A DNA stretch of 32,785 nucleotides from a bacterium (GCA_030431515.1 JAUIIX010000037.1:1-32785); one strand, 5' to 3'. Shown: positions 7,185-15,588, numbered from the stretch's first letter. Notes: a model not told the origin generated them from the letters alone. Numbers and translations are program-made.

Positions 7185-7805
7185 CTATGGGTTACAAAGA
7201 GTATTGACTTTAAAGCATCCAGATCCATGTTCTCCAAAAAGTGGACAATCTGGAATTTCACCTACTACAACATTACTTCCAGGTACTAAATAACGAGTTA
7301 CAGCAGTACCATTTGGATCGGGTTTACAATATTTATAAGTTACTTCACATTAGTCTTCATAATTATCTGTACATGGTCTTACCTTATCTGGTCCTCCATA
7401 CTCTTCAAAACAAAACCGATATTTGAAAGTTACTTGTTGCCAAGTACTAGGATCACTATTGCAAGGAGGAGGATTAAACCATGAACATAATTCATTAAAA
7501 ACAAATTGAGCTGAAGAAACATAATCTCTTATATAAGGAATAGCTAAATCCCAATCATAAGGTGGTGGACAAGAACCTTATTGAGCTTGAATAGTTTCAT
7601 CAAAAATTACTACAGGTCCAGGTGCAGTAGGATCGCATTTATAACAAACTTCTATTGTATACATACAACCATTAAATGGTATATGTACTACTTTAGTAGA
7701 ATATGAAGCATCAGGACAAGTTACTGCTTCACAATAGTTATTAGAAATTATTAAAAAAGCTATAGATAATAGCATTGATGTAAATAAATTCTTTGTAATT
7801 TTCAT
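7185..7805 (-). pseudogene. Second Cys-rich secreted protein gene, with two in-frame TAA codons
   Basis: One continuous minus-strand frame of 207 codons runs from an ATG at 7805 (AAAGGAAAA upstream) to a TAG at 7187-7185. It is interrupted by TAA at 7580-7578 (codon 76) and TAA at 7352-7350 (codon 152). The pieces are 75, 75 and 54 residues. Each reads as sensible Cys-rich secreted sequence, for example C-E-V-T-Y-K-Y-C right after the second stop. No frame change is needed, so two point substitutions would explain it. It is a distant paralogue of 3658-4477: both have a signal peptide, an early I-P ... C ... V-C-Y-K-C type segment, a late C-x-V-x-Y segment, and the same upstream cassette. Pseudogene is the simplest reading; stop readthrough is the alternative. 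Confidence 0.65.
7578..7805 (-). CDS. N-terminal segment of the second Cys-rich gene
   Basis: A 75-residue product up to the first TAA. It has a signal peptide (two Lys near the start, hydrophobic core to about residue 21, likely cleavage near C-E-A) and then about 50 residues with four cysteines (V-T-C-P, N-G-C-M, E-V-C-Y-K-C). It could be made and secreted as a short protein. However, the reading frame continues open and Cys-rich beyond the stop, which suggests it is a truncated part of a ~206-residue protein. Confidence 0.55.
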   Translation of the reverse strand: MKITKNLFTSMLLSIAFLIISNNYCEAVTCPDASYSTKVVHIPFNGCMYTIEVCYKCDPTAPGPVVIFDETIQAQ

Positions 7806-7877
7806 TTTATTTTCCTTTTTAAGTTTTTAAATTATTTAAGAAATAAAGGCGTAAGAAAATCGTCTATAGGTACGAAT

Positions 7878-7894
7878 GTAGTTTTTATAACTAC
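7878..7894 (-). promoter_or_regulatory. Small conserved hairpin in leader copy B
   Basis: GTAGTT/AACTAC with a five-base loop, identical to 4546-4562. Confidence 0.55.
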
Positions 7895-7905
7895 TTTTGC
7901 AATAT

Positions 7906-7953
7906 GGTTCGCAAAAATTCTTTGGTTGGGATTTTGCGAATCTTTTTTTTTTT
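7906..7953. promoter_or_regulatory. Large conserved hairpin in leader copy B
   Basis: GGTTCGCAAAA (7906-7916) pairs with TTTTGCGAATC (7932-7942); eleven T follow on the plus strand (7943-7953). The stem is unchanged from copy A, but the loop differs, which favours a structural role. Confidence 0.6.
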
Positions 7954-7962
7954 GTGTTTTGT

Positions 7963-7974
7963 TTAAGGACTCAT
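7963..7974 (-). promoter_or_regulatory. Three-codon leader ORF (Met-Ser-Pro-stop) with GGAG, copy B
   Basis: GGGAG, six bases, ATG AGT CCT TAA, as in copy A at 4629-4640. Confidence 0.4.
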
Positions 7975-7996
7975 AAAATTCTCCCTTTAAATAAAA

Positions 7997-8012
7997 CCAA
8001 CATTTGTGTTGG
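7997..8012. promoter_or_regulatory. Perfect inverted repeat in leader copy B
   Basis: CCAACA, four bases, TGTTGG. Corresponds to the imperfect form at 4663-4679. Confidence 0.45.
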
Positions 8013-8124
8013 GAAAAAGTTAAAAATAGTCAATATTATTATTTATTGCTAAATGATAAGTGCAATATAAGACATTTTTTTTTTTTTGCAAATTTTATTT
8101 TAGTTAATTTTAAATAGTTTTACA

Positions 8125-8132
8125 CAAATATA
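8125..8132 (-). promoter_or_regulatory. Candidate TAnnTTTG promoter box, copy B
   Basis: TATATTTG on the minus strand at the same place in the cassette as 4794-4801. Confidence 0.5.
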
Positions 8133-8159
8133 AGAAATGTATTTAAATAATAGTATTAT

Positions 8160-8185
8160 AAAAAAAGAGCCATAAAAAAAGGCTC
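8160..8185 (-). terminator. Terminator hairpin without an upstream minus-strand gene
   Basis: GAGCC/GGCTC stem followed by T7 on the minus strand. It corresponds to the Asp-box gene terminator in copy A, but here the adjoining gene (8212-8859) is on the plus strand, so it has nothing to terminate. Confidence 0.6.
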
Positions 8186-8211
8186 GGTTTGAATATTAAT
8201 AAGTTGGAAAT

Positions 8212-8859
8212 ATGTTAAAAATAATAGTTAGTATAATAATGATGATTTTTGTTGTGTCTTGCACTCAACATAAAGCAAGGAATCAAAAAGAATTAGTTGA
8301 TATGATACATAAAGGGATTCCTAATCCAAAATCTAAATATAAGTTGGATATTAAGACTAAAATCAAAGATAGTGGTAAGTTTAGTCATATCAAAGATGGT
8401 GTTAGTGATTTGATTGAAGCAGATGCTTGGGGTGAAATTGTCGAGTTTGGAGAAGATTATGCTGTTTGGATTGAAAATTATAACCGTTATTCAATTGACT
8501 CAAACATTAAGAAAATCACTTTCAATCTTTCAATTACTAAAAAGTCAATGTGGTCAAGAAAGGAAAATATTCTAAGTAAAAAAATTGAACTTGAATATAA
8601 TATTGGAGAGGACTGGTTGGATTATCAGAAAGATGCAGATGAGAATAAGTTATTTAAAGCATTAGATAATACTTTAAGTGATATAAAGATAGAAGGTGAT
8701 TATGACTTTATTAGAAATATTGTAAACATAATTAGCAAGTCAGTTAAAAACGCTCGAATGGAATTTGAAATAGATAAAGAAGATATTGTAGAAAAATATG
8801 TAATATCAGGATATACATATATTGAACTAAAAAAAATGATTCTGAAGTTAGAAAATTAA
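8212..8859 (+). CDS. Lipoprotein of unknown function
   Basis: A 215-residue protein with a short hydrophobic N-terminus and a lipobox (V-V-S-C, Cys17), so probably lipid-anchored in the inner or outer membrane. The mature part is charged, rich in Lys, Asp, Glu and Ile, with no motif I recognise. A segment around residues 100-130 alternates like beta strands (K-K-I-T-F-N-L-S-I-T) and the end looks helical. A weak TTGGAAA precedes the ATG at 8212. It is the only plus-strand gene in the secreted block and begins only nine bases beyond cassette copy B, which suggests it was placed there after the cassette duplicated. No partner gene is nearby. Confidence 0.65.
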   Translation: MLKIIVSIIMMIFVVSCTQHKARNQKELVDMIHKGIPNPKSKYKLDIKTKIKDSGKFSHIKDGVSDLIEADAWGEIVEFGEDYAVWIENYNRYSIDSNIKKITFNLSITKKSMWSRKENILSKKIELEYNIGEDWLDYQKDADENKLFKALDNTLSDIKIEGDYDFIRNIVNIISKSVKNARMEFEIDKEDIVEKYVISGYTYIELKKMILKLEN

Positions 8860-8897
8860 TATAAAATTTAAAATTAAAAAATAAATTCAATTAATAA

Positions 8898-8929
8898 ATA
8901 TTCCTTTTCATTCTAATTGAAAAGAATAT
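8898..8929. terminator. Hairpin after the lipoprotein gene
   Basis: ATATTC(C)TTTTCA pairs with TGAAAAGAATAT around a short loop, with one bulged C. No T-run follows on the plus strand, so it is a weak terminator candidate. The rest of 8860-9034 shows only AT-rich sequence. Confidence 0.35.
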
Positions 8930-9034
8930 CTCATTATGTAGTAGGCGAATTCATGAATTTACCTTATAGTTAAAAAAATCAATAATGTTAAAACGCTAAC
9001 TTATCAAATTATTATGTTAATCTAATCTAATTAT

Positions 9035-10012
9035 CTACTCAATATTAATAGAATCTAATAATTCAATCAATGCTAATTCTGTGCTAATTTCATTCTGAAG
9101 TATTTTTGATTTTAAATCGACAATTTTGGATTTAATATTTGGATTTGAAGTAATGTAATCAATTATAGTGTTTCTAAAAGTCTTATCAACCCAATATTCA
9201 TCTTGCTTCTTTCTATTTTCTTCTAATAAAGATGAATAATTTTCTGCTTGAGTATATTCTATTATTTGTTTCCAAATTTTATCTAAACCAGTTTTCTCAA
9301 GAGCAGAACATAATACTACTTTTTTATCAAATTTATTACTTTGCCCTAATATTCTAACTGCTTGATGATAATCTAATTTAGTTCGCTTGGCAAGTTTAAG
9401 TTTATCTCCATCTGCTTTGTTTATTATTATCATATCAGCCAGTTCGACTGCACCTTTTTTGATACCTTGCAATTCATCGCCACCAGCTGGAAGTATTAAT
9501 AATAGAAAGAAATCTACCATAGTTTTCACTTCAGTTTCACTTTGTCCGATTCCAACAGTTTCCACAATAATAATATCGTAGTTTGCAGCTTCAAAAAGTG
9601 AAATCAAATCTCTGGTTTTACCTGCAGTTCCTCCAAGGTAGCCACCAGAAGGAGATGGGCGAATAAAAGAATTTTCGGATTGTGATAGTTCTTCCATCCT
9701 TGTTTTATCTCCAAGTATAGAACCTTTGGAAACTGTGCTTGAAGGGTCAACAGCAATAACTGCAACTTTATAATTTAGATTAGTTAGCATCATTCCAAAA
9801 CTATCAATAAATGTAGATTTACCAGATCCTGGCATTCCTGAAATTCCAATTCTAATGCTTTGTTTTTTCTCACTTTTTGCAAGATTAACTAATTGGGAAG
9901 CAAATATTTGATGTTTTTTCGCTTTTGACTCTACTATAGTAATTGCTCTCGAAAGTGCAGTTACATTTGATTTTTTTATTCCGTCAAAAAGTTCATTTAC
10001 ATCAATTTTCAT
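9035..10012 (-). CDS. meaB: MeaB/ArgK-family G3E P-loop GTPase
   Basis: A 325-residue cytosolic GTPase of the MeaB family, which loads and protects the adenosylcobalamin cofactor of methylmalonyl-CoA mutase and related mutases. Visible motifs: Walker A G-M-P-G-S-G-K-S-T at 59-67, V-D-P-S-S and G-D-K-T-R-M after it, P-S-P-S-G-G-Y-L-G-G, E-T-V-G-I-G-Q-S-E (switch region), and the guanine-specificity motif N-K-A-D. Length is normal for the family. The mutase is not in the window, so the partner must lie elsewhere or be a different B12 mutase. It is transcribed alone, divergent from cinA, with a candidate TAAATTTG box 43 bases upstream. There is no good Shine-Dalgarno site. Confidence 0.9.
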   Translation of the reverse strand: MKIDVNELFDGIKKSNVTALSRAITIVESKAKKHQIFASQLVNLAKSEKKQSIRIGISGMPGSGKSTFIDSFGMMLTNLNYKVAVIAVDPSSTVSKGSILGDKTRMEELSQSENSFIRPSPSGGYLGGTAGKTRDLISLFEAANYDIIIVETVGIGQSETEVKTMVDFFLLLILPAGGDELQGIKKGAVELADMIIINKADGDKLKLAKRTKLDYHQAVRILGQSNKFDKKVVLCSALEKTGLDKIWKQIIEYTQAENYSSLLEENRKKQDEYWVDKTFRNTIIDYITSNPNIKSKIVDLKSKILQNEISTELALIELLDSINIE

Positions 10013-10054
10013 AAAATTGTAATTCTTTTTTTAATTTTGAAGATATAATAAAGA

Positions 10055-10062
10055 CAAATTTA
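10055..10062 (-). promoter_or_regulatory. Candidate TAnnTTTG box for meaB
   Basis: TAAATTTG on the minus strand, 43 bases from the meaB start. No matching -33 element is obvious, and the motif can occur by chance in such AT-rich DNA. Confidence 0.25.
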
Positions 10063-10088
10063 AAAATTAATATTAAGAAACACTAAAA

Positions 10089-11354
10089 ATGAATTCAACA
10101 TTCAATATTTCATTAATTTCAATAGGCGATGAATTGTGTATTGGTCAGACTTTAAACACAAATGTTCAATGGATGTCTAAGGAACTTGTTAAAGTAGGTG
10201 CTAATATTGATTACCACTTAACGATAAAAGATGATAAAGCCGAAATTATCAAAGCAATTGAGTTCTTGAAGTCGAGTTCTGATGTGATATTGGTAACAGG
10301 CGGATTAGGTCCAACTCATGATGATATTACAAAAAAAGTTCTAACTGAATATTTTGATGATAAATTAGCACTTAACGAAAAAGTTTTAGCAGATTTAAAA
10401 GAATATTTCAAAACAAGAGGTAGAGATTTTTTAGAACGACATTATGAACAAGCATTAATGCCAAGTAGATGTAAAATTATTGAAAATAAGGTTGGAACTG
10501 CACAAGGAATGTTATTCCAAGGAGATGGCTTTGAGCTTCTTTCGATGCCAGGTGTTCCAAGAGAAATGCAGTACATTATGTCAAATAATTTTATTGAATA
10601 TATTGAAAATAGAATTAAAAAGAATAATCATAATGTAATTGTTTACAGGACACTTAGAACTGCAGGAGTTCCCGAATCAACTTTAGCAGATTTGATAGGA
10701 GAAGTAGGATTTTTGAATGGTGCTTCTTTAGCATTTTTACCATCTTACGCTGGAGTTAAACTTCGGATTGGTACAAATTCAGAAAACTTTGATAATGCAA
10801 AGATTGAATTAGATAAACTTGAAAAATTTATAATGGATAGATGTGGTAAATATATTTATTCAAATAGCGACGAGAATTTAGAGAATTATTTAGCGAGTTT
10901 ACTTTTAGAAAATAAGAAAACAATTTCAGGTGCTGAATCTTGCACAGGTGGATTATTTGGTGCTAAAATTACTGCTATGCCAGGTAGTTCATTTTATTTC
11001 AATGGTTCGGCAGTAACTTATTCTAATAATGCAAAAATTGATATTTTAGGTGTCAGAAAAGAAACGATTTCAAATTTTGGTGCAGTTAGCGAAGAATGTG
11101 CTAAAGAAATGGCAATTGGCTCAAGAGAAAAGTATAAAACAGATTATGCAATTTCAATAACAGGAATAGCAGGACCTGATGGTGGTAGTGAGTCAAAACC
11201 AGTTGGAACAATATGGATTGGATTATCTAGTTCAAATGATACTTATGCGAAAAAGTTTGTATTTACTAAAGATAGAGAAGTTAATAGAGAATTATCGGTG
11301 CATAATGCTATTAATTTATTAGTTAAAGAAATTGAAAAAGAAGTAGGAAATTAA
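10089..11354 (+). CDS. cinA: CinA-like protein (ADP-ribose pyrophosphatase / NMN deamidase)
   Basis: A 421-residue two-domain CinA. The N-terminal MoaB/MogA-like domain (about residues 1-170) shows V-T-G-G-L-G-P-T-H-D-D and M-P-G-V-P-R-E-M. The C-terminal PncC-type domain (about 265-420) shows G-A-E-S-C-T-G-G with the nucleophilic Ser, then T-G-I-A-G-P-D-G-G and K-P-V-G-T-I-W-I-G-L. In characterised members the two domains hydrolyse ADP-ribose and deamidate nicotinamide mononucleotide, recycling pyridine nucleotides; the competence name is historical. Its stop codon overlaps the tsaD start (TAATG), so the two are translationally coupled. The ribosome-binding site is poor. Length and motifs are complete. 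Confidence 0.93.
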   Translation: MNSTFNISLISIGDELCIGQTLNTNVQWMSKELVKVGANIDYHLTIKDDKAEIIKAIEFLKSSSDVILVTGGLGPTHDDITKKVLTEYFDDKLALNEKVLADLKEYFKTRGRDFLERHYEQALMPSRCKIIENKVGTAQGMLFQGDGFELLSMPGVPREMQYIMSNNFIEYIENRIKKNNHNVIVYRTLRTAGVPESTLADLIGEVGFLNGASLAFLPSYAGVKLRIGTNSENFDNAKIELDKLEKFIMDRCGKYIYSNSDENLENYLASLLLENKKTISGAESCTGGLFGAKITAMPGSSFYFNGSAVTYSNNAKIDILGVRKETISNFGAVSEECAKEMAIGSREKYKTDYAISITGIAGPDGGSESKPVGTIWIGLSSSNDTYAKKFVFTKDREVNRELSVHNAINLLVKEIEKEVGN

Positions 11355-12361
11355 TGTATATTTTAGGGATAGAGAGTTCATGTGATGATACATCGATAGC
11401 GATATTAGAAGATGATAAAGTTATTATTAATTTAATTTCTTCACAACATTTTCATAGTAAGTATGGAGGTATTGTTCCTGAATTAGCTTCAAGGGCACAT
11501 TTAGAAGTAATCTCAGAATTAGTGATTGATGCACTTTCGCAATCAAATTTAACAATGAAGGACATAGATGCTATAGGTGTTACAACTAACCCAGGACTTG
11601 TTGGTTCTCTTTTAGTTGGAGCAAATTTTGCAAAAGGACTATCTATTAAATATGGTATTCCAGTTGTACCAGTAAATCATATAGAAGGGCATATTTATAG
11701 TGGAAATATTCAAAATCCTAATTTAGATTTCCCATTAATATCATTAGTTGTATCAGGCGGACACACAGCAATTTTTAAAGTAAATAGTTATAGTGACTAT
11801 GAATTGATTGGTTCTACAATTGATGATGCAGCAGGTGAAGCATTTGATAAAATTGCGAAATTGATAGGGAAGACCTACCCAGGTGGACCGATTATTGATA
11901 AATTAGCTAAAAGTGGAGATACAAAAAAATATGATTTTCCTCGTTCTTTGAAGCATCAAAAGAATTATAATTTTTCTTTTTCTGGCTTAAAAACTTCAGT
12001 AAGATATTTTGTTCAAAAGGAATTTCCTAATGGATTGAAAGAAGAAGATTTGCCAGATATTTGTGCATCAGTCCAAGAAGCAATTGTTGATATTCTTGTT
12101 TATAAAACTATTTTAGCATCAAAAGAATATAATATCAAAACGATTGTAATAGGTGGGGGAGTCTCTGCTAATTCGAGATTGAGGGAAAAATTTAACGAAT
12201 ATCAAAAAGAAGAGTATCAGATAATAATTCCAGATATGGAGTATTGCCTTGATAACGCTGCAATGATTGGAAATATTGCTTTTAATAAATTAAATAATTC
12301 AGAAATTTCAAAGTATATGAATTTAGATTTTGTTGTTAATTCAAATCCAATTAGAGCTTAA
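11354..12361 (+). CDS. tsaD: tRNA N6-threonylcarbamoyladenosine synthase subunit TsaD
   Basis: A 335-residue ASKHA-fold protein that transfers the threonylcarbamoyl group to A37 of ANN-decoding tRNAs, working with TsaB and TsaE. Motifs: G-I-E-S-S-C-D-D-T near the start; the metal ligands H-I-E-G-H (His109, His113); S-G-G-H-T; D-D-A-A-G-E-A-F-D-K; Y-P-G-G-P; G-G-G-V-S-A-N; and the C-terminal D-N-A-A-M-I-G. Length is typical of bacterial TsaD. Essential in most bacteria. It overlaps cinA by one base and converges with the HAD gene 16 bp downstream, with no clear terminator between them. Confidence 0.96.
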   Translation: MYILGIESSCDDTSIAILEDDKVIINLISSQHFHSKYGGIVPELASRAHLEVISELVIDALSQSNLTMKDIDAIGVTTNPGLVGSLLVGANFAKGLSIKYGIPVVPVNHIEGHIYSGNIQNPNLDFPLISLVVSGGHTAIFKVNSYSDYELIGSTIDDAAGEAFDKIAKLIGKTYPGGPIIDKLAKSGDTKKYDFPRSLKHQKNYNFSFSGLKTSVRYFVQKEFPNGLKEEDLPDICASVQEAIVDILVYKTILASKEYNIKTIVIGGGVSANSRLREKFNEYQKEEYQIIIPDMEYCLDNAAMIGNIAFNKLNNSEISKYMNLDFVVNSNPIRA

Positions 12362-12377
12362 TTTTAAAATATTAAAA

Positions 12378-13145
12378 TTATCCCCAATTTATAAAGTGGA
12401 TATTACTTAGATTGTCGATGTTTTTTAGAACTTTGAAAGTCTTATTTGCTTTATGGTCAACTATTAATTTTAATCCTTTTTGATGAGTTTGACCGAACAT
12501 ATATAAATCATTTGGGCTATCTCCAACAGTGATAAGTGCTTTTTGACCATTTAATATTTGTTCTAAGATTAATCCTTTGCCTTCGTTGATTGGATAAGGG
12601 TGTTCAAGTTCATCAGTTAATAATCCGTTAATTATATGATTTTTAACACCATAGACATTTTCATTAGGGATTTCTGGAAACCATAATTCGATTATGCTTT
12701 CTGCTACAAAATGACTTCCAGCTGTTACCACGAAAATGTTAAAATTTCTATATATTAATTCTTGAATTAAAGATTTTAATTCTTTATTTGGTTTTGGTTT
12801 ATCTTTTTGGATAGAAAATTTAGATTCAACATAATGATAGGGATTTGAATCTTGCAGAATAGTTTTAGTTAGTTGTTTTAAATCATCAATTGTATTTCCT
12901 TTTTTAGCTTTGATAATTTCTTTATAAGCAAAAGGTTCACCGAATTGTATTATACAATTTTGATAATCATTCCAGTTCATTTCAAATTTTAATTTTTCTT
13001 TTAGAATGGCAAGGATAATTAGTTCTCCAATATCACCAACTAATAATGTATTATCTAAATCAAAAAAAGCATTTTTTGCAATTCCTTCACTTAAACTATG
13101 TTCTTCAAGTAAATCTAACTTTTTAATTAAAAAGTCATTAATCAT
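12378..13145 (-). CDS. HAD-family phosphatase (phosphoserine-phosphatase-like)
   Basis: A 255-residue soluble haloacid-dehalogenase hydrolase. Motif I is F-F-D-L-D-N-T-L-L with nucleophile Asp29 and Asp31; motif II is V-V-T-A-G-S; a Lys follows in G-K-G-L; motif III/IV is G-D-S-P-N-D near residue 210. The helical cap between motifs I and II matches the HAD-IB type (SerB and relatives). The physiological substrate cannot be read from sequence: phosphoserine or another small phosphate ester is possible. GGAG sits six bases before the ATG at 13145. The gene stands alone on the minus strand between tsaD and metG. Confidence 0.8.
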   Translation of the reverse strand: MINDFLIKKLDLLEEHSLSEGIAKNAFFDLDNTLLVGDIGELIILAILKEKLKFEMNWNDYQNCIIQFGEPFAYKEIIKAKKGNTIDDLKQLTKTILQDSNPYHYVESKFSIQKDKPKPNKELKSLIQELIYRNFNIFVVTAGSHFVAESIIELWFPEIPNENVYGVKNHIINGLLTDELEHPYPINEGKGLILEQILNGQKALITVGDSPNDLYMFGQTHQKGLKLIVDHKANKTFKVLKNIDNLSNIHFINWG

Positions 13146-13347
13146 TAAATACTCCGATAATTTTTGATATTTGATAATAAATTGAATTAAAAAAATTCAT
13201 ATATTAATTTTAAATTGCACAAAATTAATATAAACATATTAAAATAATGATTTATTTTTAAATAATATTTATTAAGTTTGATAAATCTGAGAAGAGCATT
13301 CAGTAGGAAAATATTATTTTTTGGAAAATATTGGTTAATTTGCATTT

Positions 13348-13355
13348 TAAATTTG
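13348..13355 (+). promoter_or_regulatory. Candidate TAnnTTTG box for the metG operon
   Basis: TAAATTTG, 24 bases before the metG ATG, in a 234-bp AT-rich gap that shows no other structure. A TTGG lies 13 bases upstream, closer than the usual -33 spacing. Confidence 0.25.
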
Positions 13356-13379
13356 TAAAAATGGATTGTAATTAAATTT

Positions 13380-15563
13380 ATGTCAAGAAAATTAGTAACA
13401 TCAGCATTACCTTATGCTAATGGATATATACATTTAGGTCATTTAGCAGGGGCGTATCTACCTGCTGATATATATGTTAGATTTAAAAGATTAATGGGTG
13501 AAGAAGTACTTTATGTTTGTGGTTCAGATGAACATGGTGTTGCAATTACAATCGCAGCAGATAAAGAAAAAGTTACTCCTAAGGAAATAATTGACAAATA
13601 TCATAACTCTAATAAAGCTGCTTTTGACAGATTTGCTTTATCTTTTGATATTTATTCAAGAACTTCAAACCCAGCACATCACGAAACAGCGAAAGAGTTT
13701 TTTCAAGATTTTTTAAAGAAAGGTTATCTAATCAAAAGAGATAACGAACAATTCTATGATGAAAAAGCAAAGATGTTTTTACCAGATAGATACGTAGAAG
13801 GAGTTTGTCCAAATTGTGGGAATGAAAGTGCAAGAGGCGACCAATGTGATAGTTGCGGAGCATATTATTCCCAAACAGAATTAAAAAATCCGATTAGTCT
13901 TGTTTCAAAAGAAACTCCAATTTTAAAAAGTACAGCACATTGGTATTTTAAATTTCAAGATTTTCAAGAATTTTTAGAAAATTATATTGATTCTAATAAA
14001 GGTAATTGGAAAGATAATGTTATTCAACAAACAAAAAGTTGGTTGAAAACTGGATTGTCCGAAAGAGCAATTACTCGTGATTTGGAATGGGGAGTTGACC
14101 TAACAGGTATAGAAGGTGTAAAAGATGAGGAAGCAATCGGAAAACGATTGTATGTTTGGTTTGATGCCGTTTTAGGTTATATCTCTGCTACAAAAGAACA
14201 TTTAGGGGATAGAGATTGGAAAAAATGGTGGCAAGATAAAGACACTGATTATATTGCATTTATCGGAAAAGATAATATAGTATTTCATACTTTGATTTTT
14301 CCTGCTATGTTGCACGGAAGAAGTGATGAGAATAATAATTATAATTTACCTAAAAATGTGCCTGCTCACGAATTTTTAAATTTAGAAGGTCAAAAGTTTT
14401 CTAAATCCCGTGCTTGGTCAATTGATTTGAAAGATTTTATTTCTGAAAATCCTGATGACACAAGTATAGATTTAATGAGATATACTTTGGCAATGAATTT
14501 CCCTGAAACTCGTGACGCAGATTTCACTTGGAAAGATTATCAAGCAAGGTCAAATAATGAACTTGCGGCAATTGTTGGTAATTTTGTGAATAGAACTTTA
14601 CAGTTTTTGCATAAAAACTTTGATGGGAAAGTCCCTGAATTAACTGGAGATTATGAAAAATTAAAAGATAAGTGGAATGAATATATTGTAAATTCTATTG
14701 ATAATGGATTAGATGCAAACGAATTAGTTTTATCAAATACTTTAAAATCAGAATTAAATTCTACTATTCAAAATTGGGATAATTATAGATTTAGAGATGG
14801 AATAGTAAATGTTATGAATATTGCTCGAGCAGCAAATAAATATTTTAATGATGAAGAGCCATGGAAATCTATAAAACAAGATAAAGAAAAATCGGCTAAG
14901 ACTCTTTATGTTTGTTGTCAATTAATTAAAACTATTTCTGTAATTTTTTCTCCTGTAATACCATATTCTGCTAAGTATTTGCAAGAATTACTTAACAATA
15001 ATATTAATACAGGTGATAAACAAGATTTGGGTAATAATTTATTTGAAAATAGTTTGAAATTTACTTTAGATTTCAATTTAAAAATTGATTCTCCAAAAAT
15101 TCTTTTTAATAGAATTGAAGATGAATTTGTAGAAAAGCAATTCTCAAAATTAGGTATTCCAGGTGACAATAAAGTTGAGAAAGTTGAGAAAAATAAAGAT
15201 AGAAAAACAAATAAAGATAATAAATCTGAAAAGGTGGAAGGTATATTAGAGTTTAGTGATTTTATGAAAGTAAAATTAAAAACTGCTAAGATAATTGAAG
15301 CAAGTAAAATTGAAAAGTCTGATAAACTATTGAAATTAAAAGTGGATTTAGGAACAGAACAAAGACAAATAATCGCAGGAATTGGTAAATCATATACTCC
15401 TGAAGAATTAATTGGTAAAATAATTGTAGTAGTTGCTAATTTGAAAGCCGCTAAATTAATGGGTGAACTTTCAGAAGGTATGCTCTTGGCTGCAAATTAT
15501 ACTGATGGTTTATCATTAGTTACATTCGACAAAGAAGTAGAACTCGGTGCTGAAGTTAGGTAA
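13380..15563 (+). CDS. metG: Methionyl-tRNA synthetase with C-terminal tRNA-binding domain
   Basis: A 727-residue class I synthetase that charges tRNA-Met. The HIGH motif is H-L-G-H (18-21), with the usual P-Y-A-N-G before it. A zinc knuckle has Cys143, Cys146, Cys156 and Cys159. The KMSKS motif is K-F-S-K-S (339-343). A helical anticodon-binding domain follows, then a Lys-rich linker (about 600-620). The C-terminal ~105 residues form an EMAPII/Trbp111-like OB fold (F-M-K-V-K-L-K-T-A-K, G-I-G-K-S-Y, and M-G-E-L-S-E-G-M), which dimerises and binds tRNA. It heads a plus-strand run with mraY (25 bp gap), trkH and trkA. No strong Shine-Dalgarno site. Confidence 0.96.
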   Translation: MSRKLVTSALPYANGYIHLGHLAGAYLPADIYVRFKRLMGEEVLYVCGSDEHGVAITIAADKEKVTPKEIIDKYHNSNKAAFDRFALSFDIYSRTSNPAHHETAKEFFQDFLKKGYLIKRDNEQFYDEKAKMFLPDRYVEGVCPNCGNESARGDQCDSCGAYYSQTELKNPISLVSKETPILKSTAHWYFKFQDFQEFLENYIDSNKGNWKDNVIQQTKSWLKTGLSERAITRDLEWGVDLTGIEGVKDEEAIGKRLYVWFDAVLGYISATKEHLGDRDWKKWWQDKDTDYIAFIGKDNIVFHTLIFPAMLHGRSDENNNYNLPKNVPAHEFLNLEGQKFSKSRAWSIDLKDFISENPDDTSIDLMRYTLAMNFPETRDADFTWKDYQARSNNELAAIVGNFVNRTLQFLHKNFDGKVPELTGDYEKLKDKWNEYIVNSIDNGLDANELVLSNTLKSELNSTIQNWDNYRFRDGIVNVMNIARAANKYFNDEEPWKSIKQDKEKSAKTLYVCCQLIKTISVIFSPVIPYSAKYLQELLNNNINTGDKQDLGNNLFENSLKFTLDFNLKIDSPKILFNRIEDEFVEKQFSKLGIPGDNKVEKVEKNKDRKTNKDNKSEKVEGILEFSDFMKVKLKTAKIIEASKIEKSDKLLKLKVDLGTEQRQIIAGIGKSYTPEELIGKIIVVVANLKAAKLMGELSEGMLLAANYTDGLSLVTFDKEVELGAEVR

Positions 15564-15588
15564 GTTAAATAAATAGAATTGATTTAAT

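Larger units (their letters stand above)
7861..8203 (-). repeat. Duplicated regulatory cassette, copy B
   Basis: About 343 bases matching 4530-4874. All elements are kept in order: minus-strand terminator hairpin (8160-8185), TATATTTG (8125-8132), A tract of 13 (8075-8087, against 16 in copy A), inverted repeat (7997-8012), GGAG plus Met-Ser-Pro-stop (7963-7974), A11, and two hairpins (7906-7942 and 7878-7894). The sequence diverges in loops and spacers. It lies upstream of the second Cys-rich gene. At its other end it meets the plus-strand lipoprotein gene instead of an Asp-box gene. Confidence 0.85.

Noticed and set aside
7241-7426. 61-residue plus-strand ORF
   Set aside because: Antisense to the Cys-rich frame 7185-7805, which has clear protein-like content in its own frame; composition is Leu/Tyr/His noise.
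9387-9581. Plus-strand ORF inside meaB
   Set aside because: Ser/Ile/Pro-rich antisense shadow of a well-supported gene.
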